Shown here piece by piece: positions 6,769-12,230 of a stretch of 12,230 nt of DNA; position 1 is the stretch's first letter, and the number at the start of each line of letters is the position of its first letter. The translations under genes and the position numbers were made by a program. The notes under the pieces are model-generated. The model was not told where the DNA came from, made no database searches, and was given only the letters and a program-made list of their open reading frames with translations. This stretch comes from CAZYZQ01 sp964652075 (GTDB taxonomy: Bacteria > Bacillota > Clostridia > Oscillospirales > Oscillospiraceae), in assembly GCA_964652075.1 (NCBI GenBank), contig CAZYZQ010000072.1, positions 1-12,230 on the forward strand, written 5' to 3'.

Positions 6769-8335
6769 AAAGTATTTCCCCGTTGCAAAGACCTCCTTCT
6801 TCCAGAAAAAACAGCTCTATGTCCGTGCCAATGAGGATATTTCCCTTGACATCTACGAGGGCGAGACGATCGGCGTTGTCGGTGAGTCCGGCTGCGGCAA
6901 GTCAACGCTCGGCCGCACGCTCCTGCAGCTGTACCCCCAGACGGCGGGCAATACCATGTACTATGGCGCCACGCTGGCGGAGGTTGCGCCGAAGTATCTG
7001 GCCGACACGCTCCGCCATCTCGACAAGTACCGTTCGAAGCTGAAGAAGGCGACGGATAAGGTTGAGGAGCTGGAGAAAAAGGTTGCGGAAACAGGCGAGG
7101 AGGGCGCGGATTTCTATCTGCTGCAGGACAGGAACCTTGCCCGTTGCGACCAGCAGACCTGTTTGAACAACATTGTCAAAATCACCGGCGGCTTCTTTGC
7201 TTTGGATCAGAACGGAAAGGGCTGCCAGCTGCTTCTCAACCGCTATGGAGAGAATGTGAAGCGGAACAAGGTCGTGGAAAAGCGGAAGGACATTCAGATT
7301 TCATTCGACCATTTTTCCCCTCTTGACACGCCGAAAGCAAAGAACAAGGCTGCCTCGCTCAAGCAGAAGCTTGACGCAATCGATCGGGAGATCGCGACCT
7401 TTGACAAAAAGATCGACGGGATCAATCAGGAGCTGTCCCAGCTGCGCGACAGCTACGCCAACAATCCGGAATTTGAAAAGTACGAGGCAATGCGCGACAA
7501 CGGCATTGACCTTGCGCGCCTGCAATACAGAGAGATGCGCCTGCTGCGCAAGGATTTGCAGATCATTTTCCAGGATCCGTACTCCAGCCTGAACCCCCGC
7601 TTCACGATCGGCCAGATCATTGAAGAGGGCCTTCTGACGCACAAGTTCTTCCGGCATGGGTCTGAGCAGATGCACAACCACATTGTCGGGACGATGGAAA
7701 AGTGCGGCCTGCAGGAGTACATGCTCCATCGTTATCCGCACCAGTTCTCCGGCGGCCAGCGGCAGCGCGTTGCGATTGCACGTGCGCTTGCGGTCAACCC
7801 GAAGTTCGTTGTCTGTGACGAGTGCGTATCCGCGCTTGATGTTTCCATCCAGTCGCAGATTATCAACCTGTTGCAGGAGCTGAAGGAGCGCGAGAACCTG
7901 ACCTATATGTTCATCTCGCACGATTTGTCGGTTGTCCGTTATATCTCAGACCGTATCTGCGTCATGTATCTTGGCAACGTGGTCGAGCTGGCGGATGCGG
8001 AGACAATCTTTAAGGATCCGCGCCATCCCTATACGCTGGCGCTGCTCTCCTCAATCCCAACGACCGATGCTGAGAGCCTGAAGAAGGAGCGCATCCTGCT
8101 CGAAGGCAATATCCCGTCTCCAATCAAGCCGCCCGATGGCTGCAAGTTCCACACCCGCTGCTATATGGCGTGTGACAAGTGCAAGCGCGTCCCGCCTGAG
8201 CTGCGCGAGGTCGAGCCGGACCATTTCCTGGCCTGCCACTTCCCGGAACGGAAGATGGACGAGAACGGCGATTATCTCTTCGAGCTGCCGAAGATGGAGC
8301 GCAAGTCTAACCGCAACCGCGAGGCAGAACAGTAA
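6728..8335 (+). CDS. OppF/DppF-like ATP-binding protein with a large coiled-coil insertion
   Basis: Second cytoplasmic ATPase of the importer, 535 residues against about 310-340 for the family. Walker A is GESGCGKST (52-60), the Q-loop Gln is 282 (FQDPYSSLNPR), the signature is FSGGQ (340-344), Walker B is VVCDEC (361-366, with Cys where Pro is usual) and the switch His is 398. Both catalytic sites look intact. The C-terminal domain carries Cys 472, 478, 485 and 503 in the cluster-binding spacing seen in its partner, plus Cys 482. About 180 residues (86-262) are inserted between Walker A and the Q-loop. The start is GTG: AGGAGG at 6713-6718 lies 9 bases upstream, and the nearby ATG at 6723 is in another frame with an immediate stop. 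It overlaps the preceding gene by 41 bases, so translation is probably coupled. Confidence 0.94.
   Translation: MTHTKKLLSITNLKKYFPVAKTSFFQKKQLYVRANEDISLDIYEGETIGVVGESGCGKSTLGRTLLQLYPQTAGNTMYYGATLAEVAPKYLADTLRHLDKYRSKLKKATDKVEELEKKVAETGEEGADFYLLQDRNLARCDQQTCLNNIVKITGGFFALDQNGKGCQLLLNRYGENVKRNKVVEKRKDIQISFDHFSPLDTPKAKNKAASLKQKLDAIDREIATFDKKIDGINQELSQLRDSYANNPEFEKYEAMRDNGIDLARLQYREMRLLRKDLQIIFQDPYSSLNPRFTIGQIIEEGLLTHKFFRHGSEQMHNHIVGTMEKCGLQEYMLHRYPHQFSGGQRQRVAIARALAVNPKFVVCDECVSALDVSIQSQIINLLQELKERENLTYMFISHDLSVVRYISDRICVMYLGNVVELADAETIFKDPRHPYTLALLSSIPTTDAESLKKERILLEGNIPSPIKPPDGCKFHTRCYMACDKCKRVPPELREVEPDHFLACHFPERKMDENGDYLFELPKMERKSNRNREAEQ
6983..7513 (+). other. Inserted domain within the OppF-like ATPase
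   Basis: Encodes residues about 86-262, which have no counterpart in ordinary OppF, where a few residues connect the beta-subdomain to the Q-loop helix. Two highly charged Lys/Glu/Leu stretches (about 95-123 and 205-243) look like coiled coil. They flank a less charged central part (about 126-185) with Gly-rich turns and Cys 140, 145 and 166. The two helices may pair as an antiparallel arm with the central part at its tip; that is inference. I do not recognise the central part as any named domain. Confidence 0.78.
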
Positions 8336-8338
8336 GCC

Positions 8339-8533
8339 ATGATCTGGCGCAGACTCAGAAAGTCCACACCGGAAGAGGAGGAGGACTTCAAGAAGCGGAT
8401 GACGGAGGAAAAGGTCCCGTTGAAGGACAAACTCCTGATGATCCTGACGGCATACGTTGTCATTGTCATCCCATGCCTTCTGTTCCTTGTTGGCCTCAGC
8501 GCGCTGGTGCTCTGGATTTTCCGCATCATATAA
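8339..8533 (+). CDS. Small single-pass membrane protein, last gene of the transporter operon
   Basis: A 64-residue protein. Residues 1-31 are charged and cytoplasmic-looking (a run of four Glu at 12-15, many Lys/Arg). Residues 33-61 form one long hydrophobic segment with Pro 45 in the middle, ending in Phe-Arg-Ile-Ile. It begins three bases after the OppF stop codon with only a weak ribosome site (GAGG, 8321-8324), pointing to translational coupling, and the operon terminator follows its stop by 20 bases. This placement argues that it is real and linked to the transporter. It resembles no family I can name. It could be a small accessory or stabilising subunit. No function is assigned. Confidence 0.68.
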   Translation: MIWRRLRKSTPEEEEDFKKRMTEEKVPLKDKLLMILTAYVVIVIPCLLFLVGLSALVLWIFRII

Positions 8534-8552
8534 TGCAGATGGACGCAAATAG

Positions 8553-8587
8553 AGAACGCCGCCGGATTCCCGGCGGCGTTCTGTTTT
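8553..8587 (+). terminator. Intrinsic terminator of the transporter operon
   Basis: A 13-bp perfect stem pairs 8553-8565 (core GAACGCCGCCGG) with 8570-8582 around the 4-base loop ATTC, followed by GTTTT (8583-8587). It is very GC-rich and placed 20 bases after the small membrane-protein gene. Confidence 0.85.
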
Positions 8588-8725
8588 GGCCTGAAAAGGA
8601 AAGCTGTCCTCGTGGCGATCCGCATGGCTTTGAATTTTACCGCGCGGATTCTGTCAAGGGTAAATTCACCAACAGCTTGAACGTTGTCTTTCCTTTCCCT
8701 TCATTCAAATCAGGGAAGGGTAAGA

Positions 8726-9655
8726 TCATCGGTATTTTGCCGCCATTTCCTCATTGCTCTCTACAAAAAGCGACCGGGAGACAGCTTGCACCGTCGCAAT
8801 CGGGACTTCGGCCAGCTCGCCGCGTCCAATTTTCAGGCGTATCTCAAATTTTTCAACAATGCGTGCAGCGGCCAGTCCGTGCCCGTTGTCTGGTCTTGTC
8901 GCATCGGCCTGACTCGCGAAACGTTCCAGTAGCCTGCGCTCTTTGGAGTAAATCAGCTCCACCAGCTTGGCCCGGTATTCCAGTTCCTCGTTTGTGATGC
9001 CCTTATAACGGGCTTGATCCATGGCATGCTGGGCTTCGTGCTTTAGGAGGGAAACCTGAAAATCTTCTGATTCAAGGTCATAGGCGGATTTGACGCAGTG
9101 GATCAGGCCGTCGCCGTTGGACCAGCCGCCAGTTCCTGTCTCGCCGAAGGAAATGTAGTCCAGCCAGCTTTTCATGATGAACCCGTCCAATAATTTAACA
9201 GCGTAGTCCTGTGTACCCTCCGATAACTCCACCGCGTAATGCCTCAGTTCCTCAGTTTTCCATATGTAAGGGCCGTAGTACCCGCTGGTTCGTCCCATCA
9301 GGGCGTGGAGCGATTTCTGACGGAATGCCGCTCCGGCCATCTCCTCCAGCTCGTCCAGCGAGGAATCAGGCGCTGCCCCGAACAGTTCCGCCAACCGCTC
9401 CCGCAGCCGCTGCGCGGCCTCCTCGGCAGGCAATTGCAGATAGAAGACGTCCCGGTAATACTTTTGATAGACCAGGAGGATCTCGTTCAGTTCCGCATCT
9501 ACATCGTAAGTAAGGTAGCGCTCCTCCTGATACAAAGCTTTGCCTTTCTGATACAGTGCCGCCGCTTCCGGGAACTGTTCCATATACGCCATTGCAGCGC
9601 GAAGGTTTCCTTTTACGATCATGCCGCGTAGGACGGCTTTCTCAAACTTCTTCAT
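8726..9655 (-). CDS. Unrecognised protein with an HEAQH zinc-protease-like motif
   Basis: A 309-residue, largely helical, apparently soluble protein: no signal peptide or membrane segment is visible. The key feature is LLKHEAQHAMD, with HEAQH at 206-210, matching the HExxH zinc site of metallopeptidases. Glu 226 in EELEYRAKL, 16 residues on, is a plausible third ligand of gluzincin type. The first 110 residues are rich in Ala/Glu/Leu helices and could form a repeat-like bundle. I do not recognise a named family. Start ATG is supported by GGAG (complement of 9664-9667), 8 bases upstream, and by a near-consensus promoter. It is transcribed alone, against the transporter operon, with no strong terminator visible downstream. 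Protease activity is inferred from the motif only; an inactive relative or other zinc enzyme is possible. Confidence 0.85.
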   Translation of the reverse strand: MKKFEKAVLRGMIVKGNLRAAMAYMEQFPEAAALYQKGKALYQEERYLTYDVDAELNEILLVYQKYYRDVFYLQLPAEEAAQRLRERLAELFGAAPDSSLDELEEMAGAAFRQKSLHALMGRTSGYYGPYIWKTEELRHYAVELSEGTQDYAVKLLDGFIMKSWLDYISFGETGTGGWSNGDGLIHCVKSAYDLESEDFQVSLLKHEAQHAMDQARYKGITNEELEYRAKLVELIYSKERRLLERFASQADATRPDNGHGLAAARIVEKFEIRLKIGRGELAEVPIATVQAVSRSLFVESNEEMAAKYR

Positions 9656-9703
9656 AGCAAAATCTCCAAATCCAGATTTTCCGTACCCAAGAATTTGAGT
9701 ATG

Positions 9704-9732
9704 ATTCTAGCATGTTCGAAGCCATCTGTCAA
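9704..9732 (-). promoter_or_regulatory. Near-consensus sigma-A promoter of the HEAQH gene
   Basis: On the - strand TTGACA (9732-9727) and TAGAAT (9709-9704) are separated by exactly 17 bases, a perfect -35 and a 5/6 -10. It lies about 50 bases before the start codon. Just upstream (9736-9763) is an imperfect inverted repeat, GTGGT/ACCAC with outer AAGG/CCTT, that could be an operator. Confidence 0.8.
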
Positions 9733-9795
9733 AGTAAGGTAGTGGTCCGGTGAAACCACCCTTTACAGAGTACACCCCAAGAGGGAAATGCAATC

Positions 9796-9835
9796 AAAAT
9801 GCCGTCCGGGCCAGTTTGGTTCGGACGGCATTTTT
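9796..9835. terminator. Terminator of the lactate dehydrogenase gene, bidirectional in form
   Basis: AAAATGCCGTCCG (9796-9808) pairs perfectly over 13 bp with CGGACGGCATTTT (9822-9834). The A-run and T-run at the two ends give a U-tract when read in either direction. It lies 26 bases beyond the stop codon of the - strand dehydrogenase gene, which it most likely serves. Confidence 0.85.
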
Positions 9836-9860
9836 GCAGCTTGGAACAGCATAAAAGGCT

Positions 9861-10799
9861 TCACGCGCCCTGATAGGCGCGCAGCGCCTCGGCGGCGGTG
9901 TGCAGGTGGGAGAGCTCCGCCTCGTTCAGGGAGAGCGGAATGCGTGCCTCCACGCCGTATTTCCCTACGACGCAGGGCGTGCTGAGCGCAATATCGGAAA
10001 GCCCGTACTCGCCATGCAGCATTGTGGAGACCGGCAGGATGGATTTCTCGTCCCGCACGAGCGCCTCACAGATCCGGCCCACGGCCATGGCAATGCCGAA
10101 ATAGGTGGCGTGCTTTTTCGAGATGATTTCGTAGGCGCTGTTGCGAACCTGTGCGGCAAGCCGCTCGGTGTCGTCTCCGGTGTGGCCGCGGAAGCGGCAG
10201 AAATCGCGCAGCGGGATACCGGCGACGTTCGCGCTTGAGAACACGGCCAGCTCGCTGTCGCCGTGCTCGCCGATGATGAAGGCATGGGTGCTGCGGCTGT
10301 CTACGCCGAGCATTCGCCCAAGCTCATAGCGCAGCCGCGCCGTGTCAAGCACCGTACCGGAGCCGAGCACACGCCCCTCCGGCAGGCCCGCATGGCGGAT
10401 GGTATAATAGGTGAGGATATCCACCGGATTAGAGACGACCAGCAGGATCCCGGCAAAGCCGCGGCGGGTCAGCTCCGGCAGGATCGACGCAAAAATCTCC
10501 TGATTCTTTTTCGCAAGCGCCAGACGGGACTCATCCGGCTTCTGGTTGGCGCCCGCGGTGATGATGACAATCGAGGCGTCCGCCACATCGTCATACGTAC
10601 CGGCCCAGATGCGCATGGGGGCTGCAAACGGGACGCCGTGGCTGATGTCCATGGCCTCGCCCTCGGCACGCTCCCGGACTGCGTCGAGCAGGACCATCTC
10701 GGAGAAGAGCCGGTGCTGCATGAGGTGAAACGCGATGGCGCCGCCGACAAACCCGGCGCCGATGATCGCGGCCTTTCGCGGGTTACGTTCCTGATTCAT
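9861..10799 (-). CDS. ldh: L-lactate dehydrogenase (NAD-dependent)
   Basis: Cytosolic enzyme interconverting pyruvate and L-lactate with NADH/NAD+, the last step of lactate fermentation. At 312 residues it is the normal length. The Rossmann motif is GAGFVG (14-19), with Asp 39 favouring NAD over NADP. GANQKP (83-88) places Gln 86 at the substrate-specificity position, which is Gln in lactate and Arg in malate dehydrogenases. Arg 92 of the mobile loop, Asp 152 and Arg 155 (LDTAR) and catalytic His 179 (GEHGDSE) are all present. Start ATG has GGAGG 8 bases upstream (complement of 10808-10812). It is monocistronic, with its own -10 and terminator, and diverges from gpr. Whether fructose-1,6-bisphosphate activates it cannot be decided here. 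Confidence 0.95.
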   Translation of the reverse strand: MNQERNPRKAAIIGAGFVGGAIAFHLMQHRLFSEMVLLDAVRERAEGEAMDISHGVPFAAPMRIWAGTYDDVADASIVIITAGANQKPDESRLALAKKNQEIFASILPELTRRGFAGILLVVSNPVDILTYYTIRHAGLPEGRVLGSGTVLDTARLRYELGRMLGVDSRSTHAFIIGEHGDSELAVFSSANVAGIPLRDFCRFRGHTGDDTERLAAQVRNSAYEIISKKHATYFGIAMAVGRICEALVRDEKSILPVSTMLHGEYGLSDIALSTPCVVGKYGVEARIPLSLNEAELSHLHTAAEALRAYQGA

Positions 10800-10814
10800 A
10801 GTTCATCCCTCCGC

Positions 10815-10843
10815 GGATAGGATGGCGGCTTTGTGGCAAATTA
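10815..10843 (+). promoter_or_regulatory. Possible sigma-G-type promoter of gpr
   Basis: GGATA (10815-10819), 17 bases, then CAAATTA (10837-10843) approximates the forespore sigma-G pattern (GHATR, then CATNNTA) with one mismatch in each element. In Bacillus, gpr is transcribed in the forespore, which makes such a promoter expected. The match is weak and inferred. Confidence 0.3.
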
Positions 10844-10845
10844 TA
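10840..10845 (-). promoter_or_regulatory. -10 element for the lactate dehydrogenase gene
   Basis: The complement reads TATAAT, a perfect -10, about 41 bases before the ldh start codon. No convincing -35 is seen at 16-18 bp, so the promoter may depend on an activator. It overlaps the putative gpr promoter on the other strand. Confidence 0.5.
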
Positions 10846-10864
10846 CGAAGGATGGGAGATGTGA

Positions 10865-11719
10865 TTGCAGATGCGGACAACAGATCTGGCCATGGAGGCG
10901 CATGAGAGCTGGCGCCGGGCGCAGCGGGAGGCGCAGGAGCATCCCGGTATTCATCTGGAGACGATGCAGCTTGCAGGGCTTCCGGTGCAGAAGCTTGAAA
11001 TTCGCGACGAGGCGGGCGCACAGGCGCTTGGAAAGCCGCGGGGGATCTACTATACCATGGAGCTGGAAAAAGCGCACCTGCGGCACGAGACGCAGGATGC
11101 GGCCAAGGCGCTGGCGGAGGTTTTGCGCGGCGTTGTGCAAAGAGAGGGGACGGTGCTGGTGGCAGGGCTGGGGAACCGGCTCGTCACGCCGGATGCGCTG
11201 GGGCCGGAGACAGTCCGGCATCTGCTTGTGACCGCGCATCTCGGCCTGAACAGCCTGCGTCCGGTGGCGGCGTTTGCACCCGGGGTGCAGAGCATGACGG
11301 GGATGGACAGCACACAGCTGGTGCGCAGCGCGGCGCAGGCAGCGGGGGCGTCCTGCATTCTGGCGGTGGATGCGCTGGCAGCATCGTCGCCGGATCGTCT
11401 GGCGCGCGTCGTGCAGGTGACAGACGCCGGGATTACGCCCGGCTCCGGCGTCGGCAATGCCCGGGACGAGCTGACGGAGCGTGCGCTCGGCATTCCGGTG
11501 ATTGCAATCGGGGTTCCGCTTGTGATCACCGGCGCAGCGGTGCGTGAGGCGCTGGGCGGGCGGGCGCGTTGCTTTGATGATCTCGTGATGGCGGATACGC
11601 AGATCGATGTACAGGTTCGGCGCATGGCGTGGCTGCTTGCGCGCGCGGTGAACTTTGCGCTTCAGGATGCGTTGACCTGGGAGGAAATGCTCGATCTGAT
11701 GGGCGACAGCATTATGTAA
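10865..11719 (+). CDS. gpr: Germination protease GPR (spore protease), compact form
   Basis: Peptidase family A25 enzyme that degrades small acid-soluble spore proteins during germination; made as a zymogen in the developing spore. The N-terminus carries RTTDLAMEA (4-12), matching the conserved propeptide/N-terminal RTDLAVEA. The two Asp residues proposed as catalytic in Bacillus GPR correspond to Asp 110 (TPDALGP) and Asp 169 (AVDALAA). Other family blocks are AFAPGVQSMTG (136-146), PGSGVGNAR (192-200) and IPVIAIGVP. At 284 residues it is shorter than the about 370 of Bacillus: some 75 residues are absent between the VREALGG region (about 236) and DDLVMADTQIDV. The start chosen is TTG at 10865, because GGGAG (10854-10858) is 6 bases away. 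ATG at 10871, two codons later, is an alternative. The gene indicates a spore-former. Confidence 0.92.
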   Translation: MQMRTTDLAMEAHESWRRAQREAQEHPGIHLETMQLAGLPVQKLEIRDEAGAQALGKPRGIYYTMELEKAHLRHETQDAAKALAEVLRGVVQREGTVLVAGLGNRLVTPDALGPETVRHLLVTAHLGLNSLRPVAAFAPGVQSMTGMDSTQLVRSAAQAAGASCILAVDALAASSPDRLARVVQVTDAGITPGSGVGNARDELTERALGIPVIAIGVPLVITGAAVREALGGRARCFDDLVMADTQIDVQVRRMAWLLARAVNFALQDALTWEEMLDLMGDSIM

Positions 11720-11755
11720 AACCGATGCGGGAACTTTTTCGTCCTGTTCACAGGC

Positions 11756-11795
11756 TGTGGATGGCTGTGGAAAAAGCTGTGGAAACTGTGAATAA
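11756..11795 (+). repeat. Four tandem DnaA-box-like 9-mers
   Basis: TGTGGATGG (11756-11764), TGTGGAAAA (11766-11774), TGTGGAAAC (11778-11786) and TGTGAATAA (11787-11795) match the DnaA-box consensus TGTGGATAA at 7, 8, 7 and 8 of 9 positions. All face the same way at steps of 10, 12 and 9 bases, roughly one helical turn. No unit is a perfect box. Binding by DnaA is inferred from the sequence pattern. Confidence 0.55.
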
Positions 11796-11811
11796 CTTTG
11801 CGGCAGTTGGG

Positions 11812-11831
11812 AAAACGGATTTCCGGTTTTT
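11812..11831 (+). terminator. Weak candidate terminator of gpr
   Basis: AAAACGG (11812-11818) can pair with CCGGTTTT (11823-11830) with one bulged G and a 4-base loop, followed by a further T. It is short and imperfect and lies 93 bases after the gpr stop, but no better terminator is visible there. Confidence 0.3.
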
Positions 11832-11980
11832 ACCATTTGTTGTCAAACAACAGAAAAGGCAGCACTTTTTTGAGAATTTGGCTGGTATTGTTTTGAAATA
11901 ACGGGGAAAATGCTTACTTTACGGTCAACTTCGAAAAAAGGAACGACGTGTCGAAGGATAGATTTCAGTAAATTTCACGC

Positions 11981-12009
11981 TTGCTTTTTGCCGAAAATGT
12001 AGGTATCAT
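11981..12009 (+). promoter_or_regulatory. Promoter of the DUF1846 gene
   Basis: TTGCTT (11981-11986), 17 bases, TATCAT (12004-12009): 4/6 and 5/6 matches to the sigma-A consensus at ideal spacing, 38 bases before the start codon. Confidence 0.65.
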
Positions 12010-12047
12010 GTGAGGGAATGGTGAAAGAGGGAAAAGGAGCGCGAAAG

Positions 12048-12230
12048 ATGGGTAAAATTGGGTTCGATAATGAGAAGTATTTGAAGCTGCAGTCCCGCTG
12101 CATTCTGGAGCGTGTCGAGTCGTTCGGCGGGAAGCTCTACCTGGAGTTCGGCGGGAAGCTGTTTGACGATTTGCACGCAAGCCGCGTGCTGCCCGGCTTC
12201 CAGCCGGACAGCAAGCTCAAGATGCTGATG
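12048..12230 (+). CDS. DUF1846 family protein, N-terminal part (runs off the window)
   Basis: Only the first 61 codons are present. The sequence begins MGKIGFDNEKYLKLQS and continues with FGGKLYLEFGGKLFDDLHASR and VLPGF, which I recognise as the highly conserved start of the DUF1846 family, about 500 residues and common in Firmicutes. Its biochemical role is not well settled. The start has AAAAGGAG (12032-12039), 8 bases upstream, and a matching promoter. Truncation is due to the window edge, not a mutation. Confidence 0.9.
   Translation, partial: MGKIGFDNEKYLKLQSRCILERVESFGGKLYLEFGGKLFDDLHASRVLPGFQPDSKLKMLM

Larger units (their letters stand above)
11720..12047. other. Gene-free region between gpr and the DUF1846 gene
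   Basis: These 328 bases hold no convincing gene. From left to right: a run of DnaA-box-like 9-mers (11756-11795), a weak hairpin with a T-run (11812-11831), an AT-rich stretch (about 11812-11900) containing the inverted repeat TGTTG/CAACA, another inverted repeat CTTCGA/TCGAAG (11929-11934 with 11951-11956), and a promoter (11981-12009). A 90-codon reading frame running from within gpr to 11901 looks spurious. Confidence 0.7.

Noticed and set aside
8473..8997. 174-codon + strand frame after the transporter operon
   Set aside because: It crosses the operon terminator and runs antisense into the HEAQH gene, with no domain or start signal.
11629..11901. 90-codon frame beginning inside gpr and covering the DnaA-box-like array
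   Set aside because: It overlaps the end of gpr in another frame, lacks a ribosome site, and its composition reflects the repeats and AT-rich DNA.
11743..12047. Calling this region oriC outright
   Set aside because: No perfect DnaA box, no dnaA/dnaN nearby and no change of gene direction; only an origin-like pattern is supported.
1..12230. tRNA, rRNA, CRISPR array, insertion sequence or prophage
   Set aside because: No cloverleaf, repeat-spacer pattern, transposase frame, terminal inverted repeats or phage genes were seen on either strand.

Overview
The window looks like chromosomal DNA from a spore-forming, fairly GC-rich member of the Clostridia, most likely Oscillospiraceae/Ruminococcaceae-like. 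This rests on a germination protease (gpr), strong AGGAGG-type ribosome binding sites, a lipoprotein-type solute-binding protein with a Clostridia-like sequence, an L-lactate dehydrogenase and a DUF1846 gene. The taxonomic call is inference from gene content, not from a marker gene.

Positions 1-8590 hold a complete oligopeptide/dipeptide (Opp/Dpp-type, peptide/nickel family) ABC importer operon on the + strand. The order is: solute-binding lipoprotein (82-2433), a two-hairpin terminator/attenuator (2479-2558), OppB-like permease (2690-3733), OppC-like permease (3752-5734), OppD-like ATPase (5749-6768), OppF-like ATPase (6728-8335, overlapping the previous gene), a small one-helix membrane protein (8339-8533) and a strong terminator (8553-8587). 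The lipoprotein would capture the ligand outside the membrane, the two permeases form the channel, and the two ATPases drive it.

This importer is not standard. The OppC-like subunit carries about 310 extra residues in its first extracytoplasmic loop, readable as seven RCC1-like repeats, enough for a full seven-bladed beta-propeller. The OppF-like ATPase carries about 180 extra residues, with two likely coiled coils, between Walker A and the Q-loop. The binding protein has about 110 residues ahead of the usual family start, and part of them resembles the end of such proteins. This elaborated transporter is the main candidate for something under-described in the window.

Positions 8726-10799 are on the - strand: a protein of unrecognised family with an HEAQH zinc-protease-like motif (8726-9655, with a near-consensus promoter) and L-lactate dehydrogenase (9861-10799), separated by a hairpin terminator. 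A 65-bp divergent promoter region then leads to gpr (10865-11719, + strand), a compact germination protease.

The 328-bp gap from 11720 to 12047 contains four tandem DnaA-box-like 9-mers, an AT-rich stretch and a good promoter for the last gene. That gene is a DUF1846 protein cut by the window edge (12048-12230).
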